The notes: generated by a model from the sequence alone, not told the origin. Positions 1-7,694 are shown, counted from the first letter of the stretch. The stretch is DNA of 12,481 bases from an uncultured Succinatimonas sp. (GCA_937880335.1 CALFLJ010000068.1:1-12481); one strand, 5' to 3'. A program made the numbers and translations.

Positions 1-72
1 TTTTTTCTCCTTTCTTGCTAAAAGTGCTACAGAACAATTTTCAGTTGAAGTGTCAATTGCAATGAGATTCAT
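1..72 (-). CDS. tsaB: TsaB, tRNA threonylcarbamoyladenosine synthesis protein (N-terminus only)
   Basis: Only the first 24 codons are in the window; the gene runs off the left edge. The translation begins MNLIAIDTSTENCSVALLAR, which carries the IDTST motif typical of the start of TsaB (YeaZ), an ASKHA-fold protein. TsaB partners TsaD and TsaE to make the universal t6A37 modification in tRNAs that read ANN codons. The ATG lies 15 bases after the rebuilt yoaA stop on the same strand, so the two are probably cotranscribed; the same yoaA-tsaB neighbourhood is known in Escherichia coli. A weak purine-rich stretch (AGGTAG) precedes the ATG. The identification rests on a short N-terminus plus gene context, so it is good but not complete. 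Confidence 0.85.
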   Translation of the reverse strand, partial: MNLIAIDTSTENCSVALLARKEKK

Positions 73-87
73 AAGCTACCTATTGAT

Positions 88-2248
88 TTAATGAGCATTT
101 TGCTCAGAAAAAGAACCTAAGAAATTACATAAGGCGTAAAGATCATCAAACCTACGCATAGGTGGTAAACTCCTTAAAAAGATTTTACCATAATTACGAT
201 TAATTAAACGTGGATCACATATTATCATAGCTCCACGGTCATGTTCATGCCTAATTAATCTTCCTACTCCCTGACGAAGGGTAATTACAGCCTCAGGAAT
301 GGTAATAGTAGCAAAAGCTGGAGTTGCGTTTTTTTCTCGATTACGCTCAAAGCGTCTTATTCTTGCTGAAAAAATAGGATCAGATGGACTGTTAAAAGGT
401 AATTTATCAATAATAACTAAACTTAAAGCACATCCTGGAACCCACTAAGATAGCGTGACCATCTTTCTTAAATGATTCAACCATCATGGTATTAGATAAA
501 TTCTCATACTGACATATGATTTTACGTTTAAGATCTTTTTGGCCTCTTAATTTATCTGCTATAAGGTGAGTTGCTTTAACTGATGTGGTTAAAATAAAAA
601 TACCACCTGGTGTTTTATCTATAACAGGTCTTAAGCGCTTTATGATAGCCCCTTCTCTATCAATATCATCTTGAGATGGAAAACGTCCATCCACAAATAA
701 GGCAGCATTTTTTTCATATTCAAAATGACTTTGAATTTCTAAAAACTCACCTTTGCTCTCATCAATGCCTAAATCTAAATTAAATTTTTTAAATTTATGA
801 TCAACACTTAAGGTAGCTGATGTCATAATTACTGCAATTGCGTGCTCACTGCATTTATTTAAAAATTTACCGAACAGACCGCCAATTTCGAGTGGAGTCA
901 AACGCATTTCATAGCGCTTTTTGTTGACAGATATTGAGGCAATGCTGTTGCCATAGCCTTGGCTTTTAATATCATCAACTTTCATAAGGCCAATTAAGGT
1001 ACTCATAAGCTCTGTTGTTTTTAAAAGCAAACGAGAAAAATACTCAGGATATGAATCCTCTACATTTTTTATATAAGTATTTAAATACCTTAAAGCCTTA
1101 TATAAATCACGATTTAGATCAAGGAAATCGTCGTTAGGCTCAAGAGTTTCTGGACTATTGTATTCATCGTCCTCGTGATAGTTACGATACTTATAAAATA
1201 AAAGATTTCTAGACTTGCCCTCATCTATTTTGCCTAACTTTAAAAGATATTGAAATAATTTTTGGCTGCAATCTTTTACAGCTTCAACACCTTTTCTTAA
1301 TTCATTTTTTAAAGGTATATTAAATTCCTTTAAGCCTTTTTCTATACTGTCCTCAAGAATCTGCACATCATGATTGCTAATAGTAGATGAAAGATGCTCA
1401 CGTCCATTATTTGCTATTTCATGAGCCTCATCAAATATTAAAAGCTGATATTTTGGAAATAAAATTTCAGGACTTTCAGGATTAAATCTATCTTCAATAT
1501 TAAGATCAGAGAAAAAAAGCGCATGATTTACAACAAGCACTTTTGACTGCAAAGCAGACCTTCTGGCATGGAGAGCACAGCAATCATCATGATATTCGCA
1601 CTGACCTCCCAAGCAGGATAATCTGTCGCAAGTAAAATCCTTTAAAACAGCCTTAGGAAGCTTTGCATCTATATCACCAAGTTCTGCAATTCCAGGTGGC
1701 AAAAGAGAGCTGTCATAGTAATTTCCAACAATTTTTTTTAACTTTTTTATATGCTCATCTTTAAGGCTTATCTCACCAATTTGCCCCTTATTGTTTCTAT
1801 CCTGACTTTGTTCTAATGGAAGGTTTTCAAAACCTAAATCAGTTTTACGACTTTTATCATACTTTTCAAGAAAGTCGTAATATTTCTGCAGACAGATATA
1901 GTTGCTAAAGCCCTTAAGAGCCATAAAATTAGGCTCTTCTTTTAATAGATTAAAGATAAAAGGAAGATCCTTTTTTATAAGCTGATCCTGTAGAGCCTTA
2001 GATGCTGTTGATATAACTACAATTTTACGACTTAAGATGGCAGGAATTAAATAAGCAAAAGTCTTACCTGTACCAGTACCAGCCTCTGCTACTAAAAGCT
2101 TATGCTCTAAAATAGACTTCTCACAAGCCTTAGCAAGTTGCAGCTGCCCCTCACGGGGTACAAAATTCTTATGTTTAACTAAAACTCCCTCATCACCAAG
2201 AATTTGCTCAACATTTGCAAAAGGGATACTAAACGCATCTAAAGACAT
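88..2248 (-). pseudogene. yoaA: YoaA/DinG-type Fe-S DNA helicase, frameshifted by a deletion in motif V
   Basis: The family consists of XPD-like, 5'-3' superfamily 2 DNA helicases with an iron-sulfur cluster; E. coli YoaA acts in DNA damage tolerance. The first frame (2248 to about 440) has Walker A GTGTGKT near residues 57-63, cluster cysteines C119, C212, C217 and C223 with DinG-like spacing, and a DEAH box at 273-276. It then reads AILVG, takes nine foreign residues and stops after 613 aa. A second frame (441 to 88) continues the family sequence for 117 aa with VPGCALSLVIIDKLPF, motif VI RQGVGRLIR and the DPRL...YGKIF tail. The expected motif V (roughly SSFWEGVD) is absent between them. 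Adding about 29 bases would restore a 729-aa protein, the normal size. An AAGG ribosome site overlaps the rlhA stop 8 bases upstream. With motif V and VI lost, helicase activity is not expected from the 613-aa product. A sequencing or assembly error cannot be excluded. Confidence 0.88.
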
Positions 2249-2256
2249 GAAGTACC

Positions 2257-4068
2257 TTATTTAATAATTTTCATGCGACATTTTTTACAATCACATTTTA
2301 TGGAGAAAATATCTTTACCAATCTTAAGCTTATAATTTCCCTTCTTTCCGCCTTCTTTTATACACTTTCCGTAAGTTTTGACTAAACAATGTCTACAAGT
2401 CATAAGCACTTCATTTTGTTTATCTAAAACGACCTCAGTGCCACTATTTTTATAAAAGTCTAAGGCCTTTTTATTTAAACACAAACGAGCATCTACTTTT
2501 TTCTCAGGCCACCTAGGCAAATTTTCCTTAAGGCAAAATGGTTTTTCATCTTCACGTACATATCTCTTATGAAAGCAACTTTGCAATACCTCACGCCTTA
2601 TCTGATTTAATTGTCCTAAAGGAAGAGTTAAGTCTGCAAGATCTCCTTCAATTTCAATTTTGTCCGGATATGCCTCAGGTATTAGTTTTTTTTCTAACAC
2701 TCCTAAAATTCGATCTTTGCTATAGGTTACAAAATCCATGACATGGTTATAGTCGAAGGTTTTTATGGCCTCTCTTTGCATCTCATCTTTAATACTTAAA
2801 GTTAAAGAGCCCTTTTTAACTTTAAGTTTCATTTCATAGCTAAAGCTACGTTTTACTGCATTTTTAGATAATATTTCCTTTAAAAATGCACTATCTACAT
2901 TACGATATAAAGTAGTACCTTGAGCTATATTTAAAAAACCTTTAACCTCTAATATATTTTCAGAAGCTTTATTTACTCTAAAGCCTTTAACTTCCCCTTT
3001 CTCAAGATAGGTAAAACCATCGCCGTTATTAAATTCAATGTTATTAAACCTTTTGACCTTAACTTTGGTGAGATCTTTATTTTTCTGAATACCTTGAACA
3101 ACACCTACCTTGGGACCTAAAAATTTTGGAGTACTGTCACGTACTTTATCGTTATTACCCTGTAAAAAAGCACAGGTAAAATCACGGTTAAAAGTCTTTT
3201 TAACATCAGGTATAAAGGAAAATTCTATTTTGCCCTTAGATGATTTTTCATAAAGGCCACATGATGAGTCGATAATAGCGTCTATCTTTTGCCTAAAATA
3301 AGCGGTCTGATTTATTACATAATCTAGATCTTTAAGTCTACCTTCAATCTTAAATGAGGTGACACCAGCTTTAATTAAAGGTAAAAGTTCACTTGAGGCT
3401 AAATTATCCTTAAGAGATAAAAGATGGCCTTTGGCAAGCAGATTATTATCTAAAAAAAGCTCCATAGGCAGACGACAGATCTGAGCACAGGCCCCACGAT
3501 TGGCGCTTCTTTTTGTCATAAACTCAGATATAAAGCAGTTACCACTTTCACTTACGCACAAAGCACCAGCAACAAATGCCTCAAGACGTATATTTGGGCA
3601 GGCTGTATGAAAATCTGCAATCTCAGATACAGACATCTCTCGTGGCAATACAGCCTGAGCTACACCTAACTGCTCGTAAAATTTTAATCTTTCAATTGAA
3701 TTTATAAGGCATTGGGTTGAGGCATGGATCTCAATACCTTTTGGTATATTTAAGGAGAATATAGCAGGATCTTGAACAATCAAAACGTCGATTCCAAGAT
3801 CCTTTATCTCATTTAAATAAGCCTCAACCTTAGGTATTTCCTCATCGTAAAAGAGAGTATTTAAAGTGAGGTGAACTCTTACCCCCATCACATGGGCAAA
3901 ATTTACTAATTCTTTTAAATCATCTAAAGAATTATTTGCAGCCACGCGGGCACCAAATGCAGGACCTCCAATATAAACTGCATCAGCGCCTGCTAATATG
4001 GCAGCCTGTGCAGTTTTTAAATCACGAGCTGGAGATAAGAGCTCAAGTTTAATCTTATTCAATTGCAA
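2257..4068 (-). CDS. rlhA: RlhA, 23S rRNA 5-hydroxycytidine (C2501) synthase, U32 family
   Basis: RlhA (YdcP) is a peptidase U32 family protein that hydroxylates C2501 of 23S rRNA using prephenate-dependent chemistry; it is not a protease. The N-terminal barrel region reads ELLSPARD, GADAVYIGGPAFGAR and HASTQC. Four cysteines, C171, C178, C194 and C198 (ALC...GNC...RGACAQIC), have the same 7/16/4 spacing as the E. coli protein and are the probable iron-sulfur ligands. The C-terminal DUF3656-type part ends in a cysteine cluster (TCRHC...C...CDCKKC). The 603 residues are about 50 fewer than E. coli, because the extension after the last cysteine cluster is missing. The start is TTG at 4066-4068, overlapping the SIMPL gene by 14 bases; a second in-frame TTG at 4060-4062 has better spacing to GGAA and may be the true start. 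The overlap suggests translational coupling. Confidence 0.9.
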   Translation of the reverse strand: MQLNKIKLELLSPARDLKTAQAAILAGADAVYIGGPAFGARVAANNSLDDLKELVNFAHVMGVRVHLTLNTLFYDEEIPKVEAYLNEIKDLGIDVLIVQDPAIFSLNIPKGIEIHASTQCLINSIERLKFYEQLGVAQAVLPREMSVSEIADFHTACPNIRLEAFVAGALCVSESGNCFISEFMTKRSANRGACAQICRLPMELFLDNNLLAKGHLLSLKDNLASSELLPLIKAGVTSFKIEGRLKDLDYVINQTAYFRQKIDAIIDSSCGLYEKSSKGKIEFSFIPDVKKTFNRDFTCAFLQGNNDKVRDSTPKFLGPKVGVVQGIQKNKDLTKVKVKRFNNIEFNNGDGFTYLEKGEVKGFRVNKASENILEVKGFLNIAQGTTLYRNVDSAFLKEILSKNAVKRSFSYEMKLKVKKGSLTLSIKDEMQREAIKTFDYNHVMDFVTYSKDRILGVLEKKLIPEAYPDKIEIEGDLADLTLPLGQLNQIRREVLQSCFHKRYVREDEKPFCLKENLPRWPEKKVDARLCLNKKALDFYKNSGTEVVLDKQNEVLMTCRHCLVKTYGKCIKEGGKKGNYKLKIGKDIFSIKCDCKKCRMKIIK

Positions 4069-4783
4069 ATTCCGCTTCTATATATGAGCTTATAACTTGC
4101 TCATTTGGTCGGTTTTCGACATTTAAAGCTTCATTTTGTTTGTCATAACTTACATTTGAGCGCATCATCATTAAAGGGCGTGGCGCCACATTATTATTGC
4201 CAAATTTAATTGAGCAAGGTTTTAAAAGCTTTAAATTAAATCCTTGTGCAAGTCGCTGTGCCTTATCATTTGCATCCATCATGGCAAGACTATCAGCCTT
4301 TACCTGATATGATTTTAGATCTGAAATCTCATAAGAATAGCTTTCAATATTAGAAATAGAAGCATCGAAAGCAGCCTCATTTATTTTTGAGATAAGGCTA
4401 AAATCATTGGTTGTGACAGTTACACGACGATATGCCTTATAACCTTCAAACACAGTTTTATCCTTCTCATAGCGATAAGATGGACTTACTGTAATGCCTT
4501 CTGAAACAATATGCTTTTCTGAAAAATTAGGGATTTTCATGAGATTTTGATAAAACTCGCTGACTTTCAAGTCAACTATATCACTTGCTTTTTTAGCGTC
4601 CTTAGAAGTATTTGTTATAGCGTAATTAAGCTTTACTGTATCAGGTGTCGCTTTAACCTCACCGTAACCTACCACAAATATATTCCCTGATGGTGATGTG
4701 CAGTCAACTATACTATCTTGAGCAAAACATGAAACAGAGACTAATAGACCTAATGCTAAAATTGGTTTTACACTCTTTAACAT
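4055..4783 (-). CDS. SIMPL domain (DUF541, YggE-like) periplasmic protein
   Basis: The protein starts with a signal peptide: a lysine at residue 3, a hydrophobic run (PILALGLLVSVS), then a likely signal peptidase I site after CFA. The mature part fits the SIMPL/DUF541 family (YggE-like), with GNIFVVGYGEVKATPDTVKLNYAI at its start, written here in two pieces: GNIFVVGYGEV and KATPDTVKLNYAI. Members are small periplasmic or outer-membrane-associated proteins, some linked to oxidative stress; their biochemical role is poorly defined. The frame extends to a GTG at 4787-4789, but GGAG sits directly against that codon. The ATG at 4781-4783 has the same GGAG at a normal five-base spacing and is preferred, giving 242 aa. 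It is the first gene of the rlhA-yoaA-tsaB cluster and overlaps rlhA. A lipoprotein is unlikely because the residue at -3 of Cys is Ser. Confidence 0.85.
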   Translation of the reverse strand: MLKSVKPILALGLLVSVSCFAQDSIVDCTSPSGNIFVVGYGEVKATPDTVKLNYAITNTSKDAKKASDIVDLKVSEFYQNLMKIPNFSEKHIVSEGITVSPSYRYEKDKTVFEGYKAYRRVTVTTNDFSLISKINEAAFDASISNIESYSYEISDLKSYQVKADSLAMMDANDKAQRLAQGFNLKLLKPCSIKFGNNNVAPRPLMMMRSNVSYDKQNEALNVENRPNEQVISSYIEAEFAIE

Positions 4784-5060
4784 ATGCACTCCACAAAAAA
4801 AGATATGATAAAAAAGCTTAAAAATTTTTATAAGTTAACTATTTATCCCAAAATTAGCCTAAATAAAGCACTAAATAATTATTTTATCATAAAGAAACAA
4901 AGCTTTAAGCTTTAGATAATTTAAACTTAATCTTAATTTTAGAAAAAATAGGAACTAACTTAAATTTTTAAAGATTAAACTTAGATTATGCTTAGATATC
5001 TTTATTTCCATGAAATTTATCCTAAAAACATCAAAGATGTTCATATTATTAAGTTTTCCT

Positions 5061-5470
5061 CTAAGCTATCTTGTTAAACTCCGCCACAATTGTCTGCTTG
5101 TTGTATTTATATCTGTAATAAGGCACACCATTCAATCTCACTGTCAGGCATGATTCATCTGTACGCATATACGCATAACGATCTAAAAGTAGCTAAGCTT
5201 GCTCCCAAAAATCTTCATTAGAAGCTACAAGATGTGCAGATTATCATATACATACGTATGCTATATATAAAATTTACCAGCATCGATTATCTGCACATGT
5301 TCTATAACAATTGTTAAAAATTTTATAAAGCCGAGGATAAATCTTTTTGTTTCTTTAGTATTTCTATATAAGCTTAAGTTAGGAATATTCTCAGATAAGA
5401 CTAAATCTATAATTTCACAAGCCTGATTTAGAAAAGCTTTTTCAACATGTATATTCTTTATTAATAGAAT
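5061..5470 (-). pseudogene. Decayed coding remnant, unrecognised
   Basis: Two adjacent minus-strand frames look like protein but cannot be expressed as written. The first (5470 to 5261, 69 codons) includes HVEKAFLNQACEIIDLVLSE and FILGFIKFLTIVIEHVQIID, has no ATG, GTG or TTG near its start, and begins right after a stop. The second (5240 to 5061, 59 codons) includes DFWEQA, then an in-frame amber, then LLLDRYAYMRTDESCLTVRL and NGVPYYRYKYNKQTIVAEF. They lie in different frames and are separated by an inverted repeat. Amino-acid make-up is balanced and unlike translated AT-rich spacer, so I read this as one or two broken genes. I do not recognise the family; a mobile-element fragment is possible but unsupported. 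A chance open frame remains possible. Confidence 0.4.
5232..5298. repeat. Inverted repeat with 14-base arms
   Basis: The left arm at 5232-5245 (ATGTGCAGATTATC) and the right arm at 5285-5298 (GATTATCTGCACAT) pair with one mismatch. The 39-base loop contains a perfect palindrome, CATACGTATG. The arms sit exactly at the junction of the two broken frames in 5061-5470. This could be a scar of a small inverted duplication, an element end, or a structured RNA; neither arm is followed by a T run. Confidence 0.6.
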
Positions 5471-5476
5471 TTAAAA

Positions 5477-5513
5477 GGTAGGATAACGGGTTTTGCTTTA
5501 TTTCAAAACCCGT
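5477..5513 (-). terminator. Rho-independent terminator of the dhaM-like gene
   Basis: A perfect 10-base stem (ACGGGTTTTG / CAAAACCCGT, arms 5504-5513 and 5486-5495 as read on the minus strand) with an eight-base loop begins 11 bases after the stop codon. It is followed on the minus strand by TATCCTACCTTTT, a moderate T-rich tail. Position and stem quality make it the transcription end of the gene at 5524-5934. Confidence 0.75.
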
Positions 5514-5523
5514 AGAATTTAAA

Positions 5524-5934
5524 TTAACGCTTGTGTAACTGACGAGCACCTTCTGCAGTAGAAAGCACTAAATCTAAAGAACTGTCTGCATCTGATGCAG
5601 CCTCAACTGCAGCACCCACAGTACCTTCGAGGATAGGAGCATCCGCAATCTTAACGCGCGAGCGTAAAGGCTCTTCGAGCATAGCAATAGCAGCCTGAGA
5701 GCTGATTACAGCTGAGCCTAAATCGCACAAAACAACGACACCTTCACCACTATCTGCCTTTTTAATGGCCTCTAATACTTTATGCGGATCAGTACCCATC
5801 TCACCCTGCATATTTCCACCTGCAGCATAAATAGGAAGCTTCTTGTCGTCATGAGAGCATGAGATCTCTTGCACCATATCAACAATACCTTCTGCTACCT
5901 TTGCACTATGGGATACCACCACAATACCAATCAT
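5524..5934 (-). CDS. dhaM: DhaM-like PTS EIIA domain, dihydroxyacetone kinase phosphotransfer subunit
   Basis: This 136-aa protein has the mannose-type EIIA fold of DhaM, which passes phosphate from HPr to the ADP bound in DhaL so that DhaK can phosphorylate dihydroxyacetone. It opens with MIGIVVVSHS, where H9 is the expected phospho-accepting histidine. It continues with the GGNMQGEMGTDP loop and VVLCDLGSAVISSQAAIAML, both characteristic of the domain. Length fits the single-domain DhaM of Firmicutes, not the E. coli form that is fused to HPr and EI-like domains. A good ribosome site (AAGGGAG) precedes the ATG by eight bases, and a terminator follows. No dhaK or dhaL is next to it, so the gene stands alone here. 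Its partner could be encoded elsewhere, or the protein may have a regulatory PTS role; dihydroxyacetone use is inferred from family only. Confidence 0.85.
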   Translation of the reverse strand: MIGIVVVSHSAKVAEGIVDMVQEISCSHDDKKLPIYAAGGNMQGEMGTDPHKVLEAIKKADSGEGVVVLCDLGSAVISSQAAIAMLEEPLRSRVKIADAPILEGTVGAAVEAASDADSSLDLVLSTAEGARQLHKR

Positions 5935-6118
5935 ATTTGAAACTCCCTTGGCTAAACTTAAATTCTTTGTTTAATAAAGTTTATTTGTTAGTACTATATA
6001 ATTTTTTTTATAAAATTTTTAGTTAAGTATATTACATAAAAATTTCTTTATACACTCAAACTAAAGTCTTTTTATAAATATTGTGAAGCATCACGATTAT
6101 GTTTCTTAAAAGCTTTAT

Positions 6119-6150
6119 TTGACATAATCACCAACTCACCAAACTATAAT
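6119..6150 (+). promoter_or_regulatory. Possible orphan promoter, perfect boxes with a long spacer
   Basis: TTGACA (6119-6124) and TATAAT (6145-6150) are both exact sigma-70 consensus hexamers on the plus strand, but they are 20 bases apart, beyond the usual 16-18. No gene lies downstream on this strand before the oppositely oriented panE-like gene. It may drive a small RNA or be a chance match in AT-rich DNA. Confidence 0.2.
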
Positions 6151-6210
6151 TTAAGCTTCACCCAAACTACTTTTTTTTAACATAAAAAACTTTGTTCAAG
6201 TAAATAATAC

Positions 6211-6224
6211 TCCTAAATTTAGGA
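6211..6224. repeat. Perfect 14-base palindrome
   Basis: TCCTAAATTTAGGA is an exact palindrome, with C residues on both outer sides that end the symmetry. It resembles a dimeric repressor operator in size, but no promoter or regulator gene is clearly linked to it. It is enclosed by a 10-base inverted repeat (6167-6176 and 6227-6236). Confidence 0.5.
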
Positions 6225-6390
6225 CTAAAAAAGTAGCATGTACAAAAATAAATATATTGTTTTTATTTAAAAATAAGATAAAGACAAAGACTTGAAAAAA
6301 AACAAATTAAGAAGTTTTTTAAATAAAATTTATTTATATAATCTTTTAAAATATAAGAAAAATTTTGCAAAATATATAATTTTACTTAAA

Positions 6391-7281
6391 TTATAAATTC
6401 TTTAAAAAAATCTCATTTTGCGGAACTCTTAAATTAAACCTGGCGGCAAGGTCACAAACTGTTTTAGCAAACAGACCTACCTCGTTTTCACGATTAGCTC
6501 GTCTATCCTGCTCCATTGACGGGGCTCCATCAGGACTTAAAGTATCAATTAGCTTTACCCAGTTTAAATACTCTTCATCGCTTAATTTAACACCACATTT
6601 TTCTGCAACTGCCTGAGCCTCTTTCATAGCCCTAAGCATTGCCTGCCTAGGCTCTCCCTCCTTTTGTATGCCGCCATAACCTACCTTATAGTAGGCACAA
6701 GCCTGATTTACACCGCAGTTTAACATCCACTTACTCCATAACTGATGGGTAATATCACTGCTTATTTCATATTTAAGACCACTTTTATCAAATACATTGG
6801 CAACATATTTTAGATCTTCGGTATTTTTATCCTCATCTCCAAGACCAAAAGCAATATATCCCATTTTATTAAAACTTAAATGTAAATTTTCATAGGTAGC
6901 ATCCATGCCTTGTACAGTGGTATATAGAAGATGTTGAGGATTTAACTTCTCTTTTATAAGTTCCTCTGATGTAACACCATTTAAAAAAGACATGACAATG
7001 GTTTTATCAGCAACAAATGGTCTTACAGTTTCGATAGCTGATAAAAGACCTGGATATTTGACAGTGAAAATTATTAGATCTAAAGCTTTGGCATCTTTTT
7101 GACTTAAATAATTTATAAAAATCTCTTTTTGATTTGAAATTATCGTTTCATTTTTATACCTAGCATAACGACTGTCATCTACTAGCATAAAAACATGATC
7201 AGATCCTAAAGCTTTAGACAGGGCCTCATAATACATTATACCTAAAGCGCCACGTCCAATAATTCCCACAAAGCCTATCAT
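6391..7281 (-). CDS. 2-dehydropantoate 2-reductase family protein (PanE/ApbA-like)
   Basis: Ketopantoate reductases make pantoate with NADPH for pantothenate and coenzyme A synthesis. This 296-aa protein has the N-terminal Rossmann motif GRGALG (residues 9-14), N101 in FLNGV, and the catalytic lysine K184 in QLWSKWMLNCGVNQ, with N188 and N192 at the same +4 and +8 spacing as K176/N180/N184 of E. coli PanE. S255 (SMEQD) and E267 match the E. coli pair S244 and E256. All known catalytic and substrate-contacting positions are therefore conserved. GGAG lies six bases before the ATG. The gene is separated from the gene upstream by a terminator, so it probably has its own promoter or relies on read-through. 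The family has many paralogues acting on other 2-keto acids, so I leave the symbol empty; panE is the best guess. Confidence 0.88.
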   Translation of the reverse strand: MIGFVGIIGRGALGIMYYEALSKALGSDHVFMLVDDSRYARYKNETIISNQKEIFINYLSQKDAKALDLIIFTVKYPGLLSAIETVRPFVADKTIVMSFLNGVTSEELIKEKLNPQHLLYTTVQGMDATYENLHLSFNKMGYIAFGLGDEDKNTEDLKYVANVFDKSGLKYEISSDITHQLWSKWMLNCGVNQACAYYKVGYGGIQKEGEPRQAMLRAMKEAQAVAEKCGVKLSDEEYLNWVKLIDTLSPDGAPSMEQDRRANRENEVGLFAKTVCDLAARFNLRVPQNEIFLKNL

Positions 7282-7308
7282 CGCCTACTCCACGAAATTT
7301 AAGAAATA

Positions 7309-7334
7309 TAAAAAGCCCACCGCAAAGTGAGCTT
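7309..7334 (-). terminator. Rho-independent terminator of the HrgC-like gene
   Basis: Read on the minus strand, AGCTCAC-TTTGCG-GTGGGCT forms a seven-base stem with one G-T pair (arms 7327-7333 and 7314-7320), followed at once by TTTTTATATTT. It begins 25 bases after the stop of the gene at 7359-7643 and ends before the ribosome site of the panE-like gene, separating the two. Confidence 0.7.
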
Positions 7335-7358
7335 AAATAAACTTAACCTAAAAAAATC

Positions 7359-7643
7359 TTATTTTACGAATAAGCCTTTTTGTTGCAGATAGGATTTAGA
7401 ATAATCATCAGCTGGTATATAACCTTTTTCTAATAATTCTTTAATCCAGATTTTATTGAAAATAAAGCAAAAAACTAAATTTGCAAATCCCAAAGAGAGA
7501 ATCTGCAGTACGAGCATTATGGCAAACCATTTAGCACTACCACGGAAAATTGGCACAAAAAAGCCAAAAAAGAAAGTAGTCCAAGAAAAGCCTGTTGGAG
7601 CACTGATTAAAGCTCCATTTGTATTTTTTAAATTAATTTTCAT
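7359..7643 (-). CDS. Small two-helix membrane protein, HrgC/DUF2628-like
   Basis: This 94-aa protein has the pattern of the small HrgC/DUF2628-type family: a short polar N-terminus, the phrase APTGFSWTTFFFGFFVPIFR, a second hydrophobic segment at about 41-63 (FAIMLVLQILSLGFANLVF), then NKIWIKELLEKGYIPADD in a cytosolic tail. The first hydrophobic part, about 19-34, and the second suggest a hairpin in the inner membrane. The molecular role of this family is unknown to me. No strong Shine-Dalgarno site precedes the ATG, which suggests modest translation. The upstream region carries two adjacent inverted repeats (7695-7753), and a terminator follows. Family assignment is from remembered sequence pattern, not a search. 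Confidence 0.75.
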   Translation of the reverse strand: MKINLKNTNGALISAPTGFSWTTFFFGFFVPIFRGSAKWFAIMLVLQILSLGFANLVFCFIFNKIWIKELLEKGYIPADDYSKSYLQQKGLFVK

Positions 7644-7694
7644 TTAAAAAGCCATTGAATTAAATATAATTTATTATTTTTTGACTTAATTAAG

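Larger units (their letters stand above)
4790..5523. other. 734-base intergenic stretch, largely non-coding
   Basis: The part from 4790 to about 5060 is very AT-rich with no credible open frame. It must hold the promoter of the minus-strand SIMPL-rlhA-yoaA-tsaB cluster, but in this composition I cannot single out one -35/-10 pair. A short perfect hairpin (AACATC-AAA-GATGTT) lies at 5027-5041. The right part holds a decayed coding remnant (5061-5470), an inverted repeat at its break, and the terminator of the dhaM-like gene; these are listed separately. Confidence 0.6.
5935..6390. other. 456-base AT-rich intergenic stretch with palindromes
   Basis: I see no credible gene here. The stretch must contain the promoter of the dhaM-like gene (minus strand) and the end of the panE-like transcript, but no GC-rich terminator is visible. 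Three structural items stand out: consensus-like promoter boxes on the plus strand (6119-6150), a perfect 14-base palindrome (6211-6224), and a 10-base inverted repeat CTACTTTTTT/AAAAAAGTAG at 6167-6176 and 6227-6236 that encloses the palindrome. Confidence 0.6.

Noticed and set aside
407..450. Programmed ribosomal frameshift in yoaA
   Set aside because: A frameshift site would keep all codons, but here a conserved motif of about nine residues is missing at the junction. I also see no clear slippery heptamer or downstream structure.
2538..2741. Plus-strand open frame of 67 codons
   Set aside because: It lies entirely opposite the well-supported rlhA gene and shows no family pattern of its own; it is an antisense shadow.
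6072..6125. Minus-strand 17-codon frame (MSNKAFKKHNRDASQYL) upstream of the dhaM-like gene
   Set aside because: It starts with ATG after a GGTG stretch, but it is too short to judge, is not clearly linked to a promoter, and two or three such frames are expected by chance in this spacer.
6167..6236. Miniature transposable element with CTACTTTTTT terminal repeats
   Set aside because: The arms are low-complexity, no target-site duplication is evident, and no second copy is present in the window.
7456..7647. Plus-strand open frame of 63 codons
   Set aside because: It is opposite the HrgC-like gene, whose translation matches a known small-protein pattern; the plus-strand product looks like chance sequence rich in Lys and Pro.
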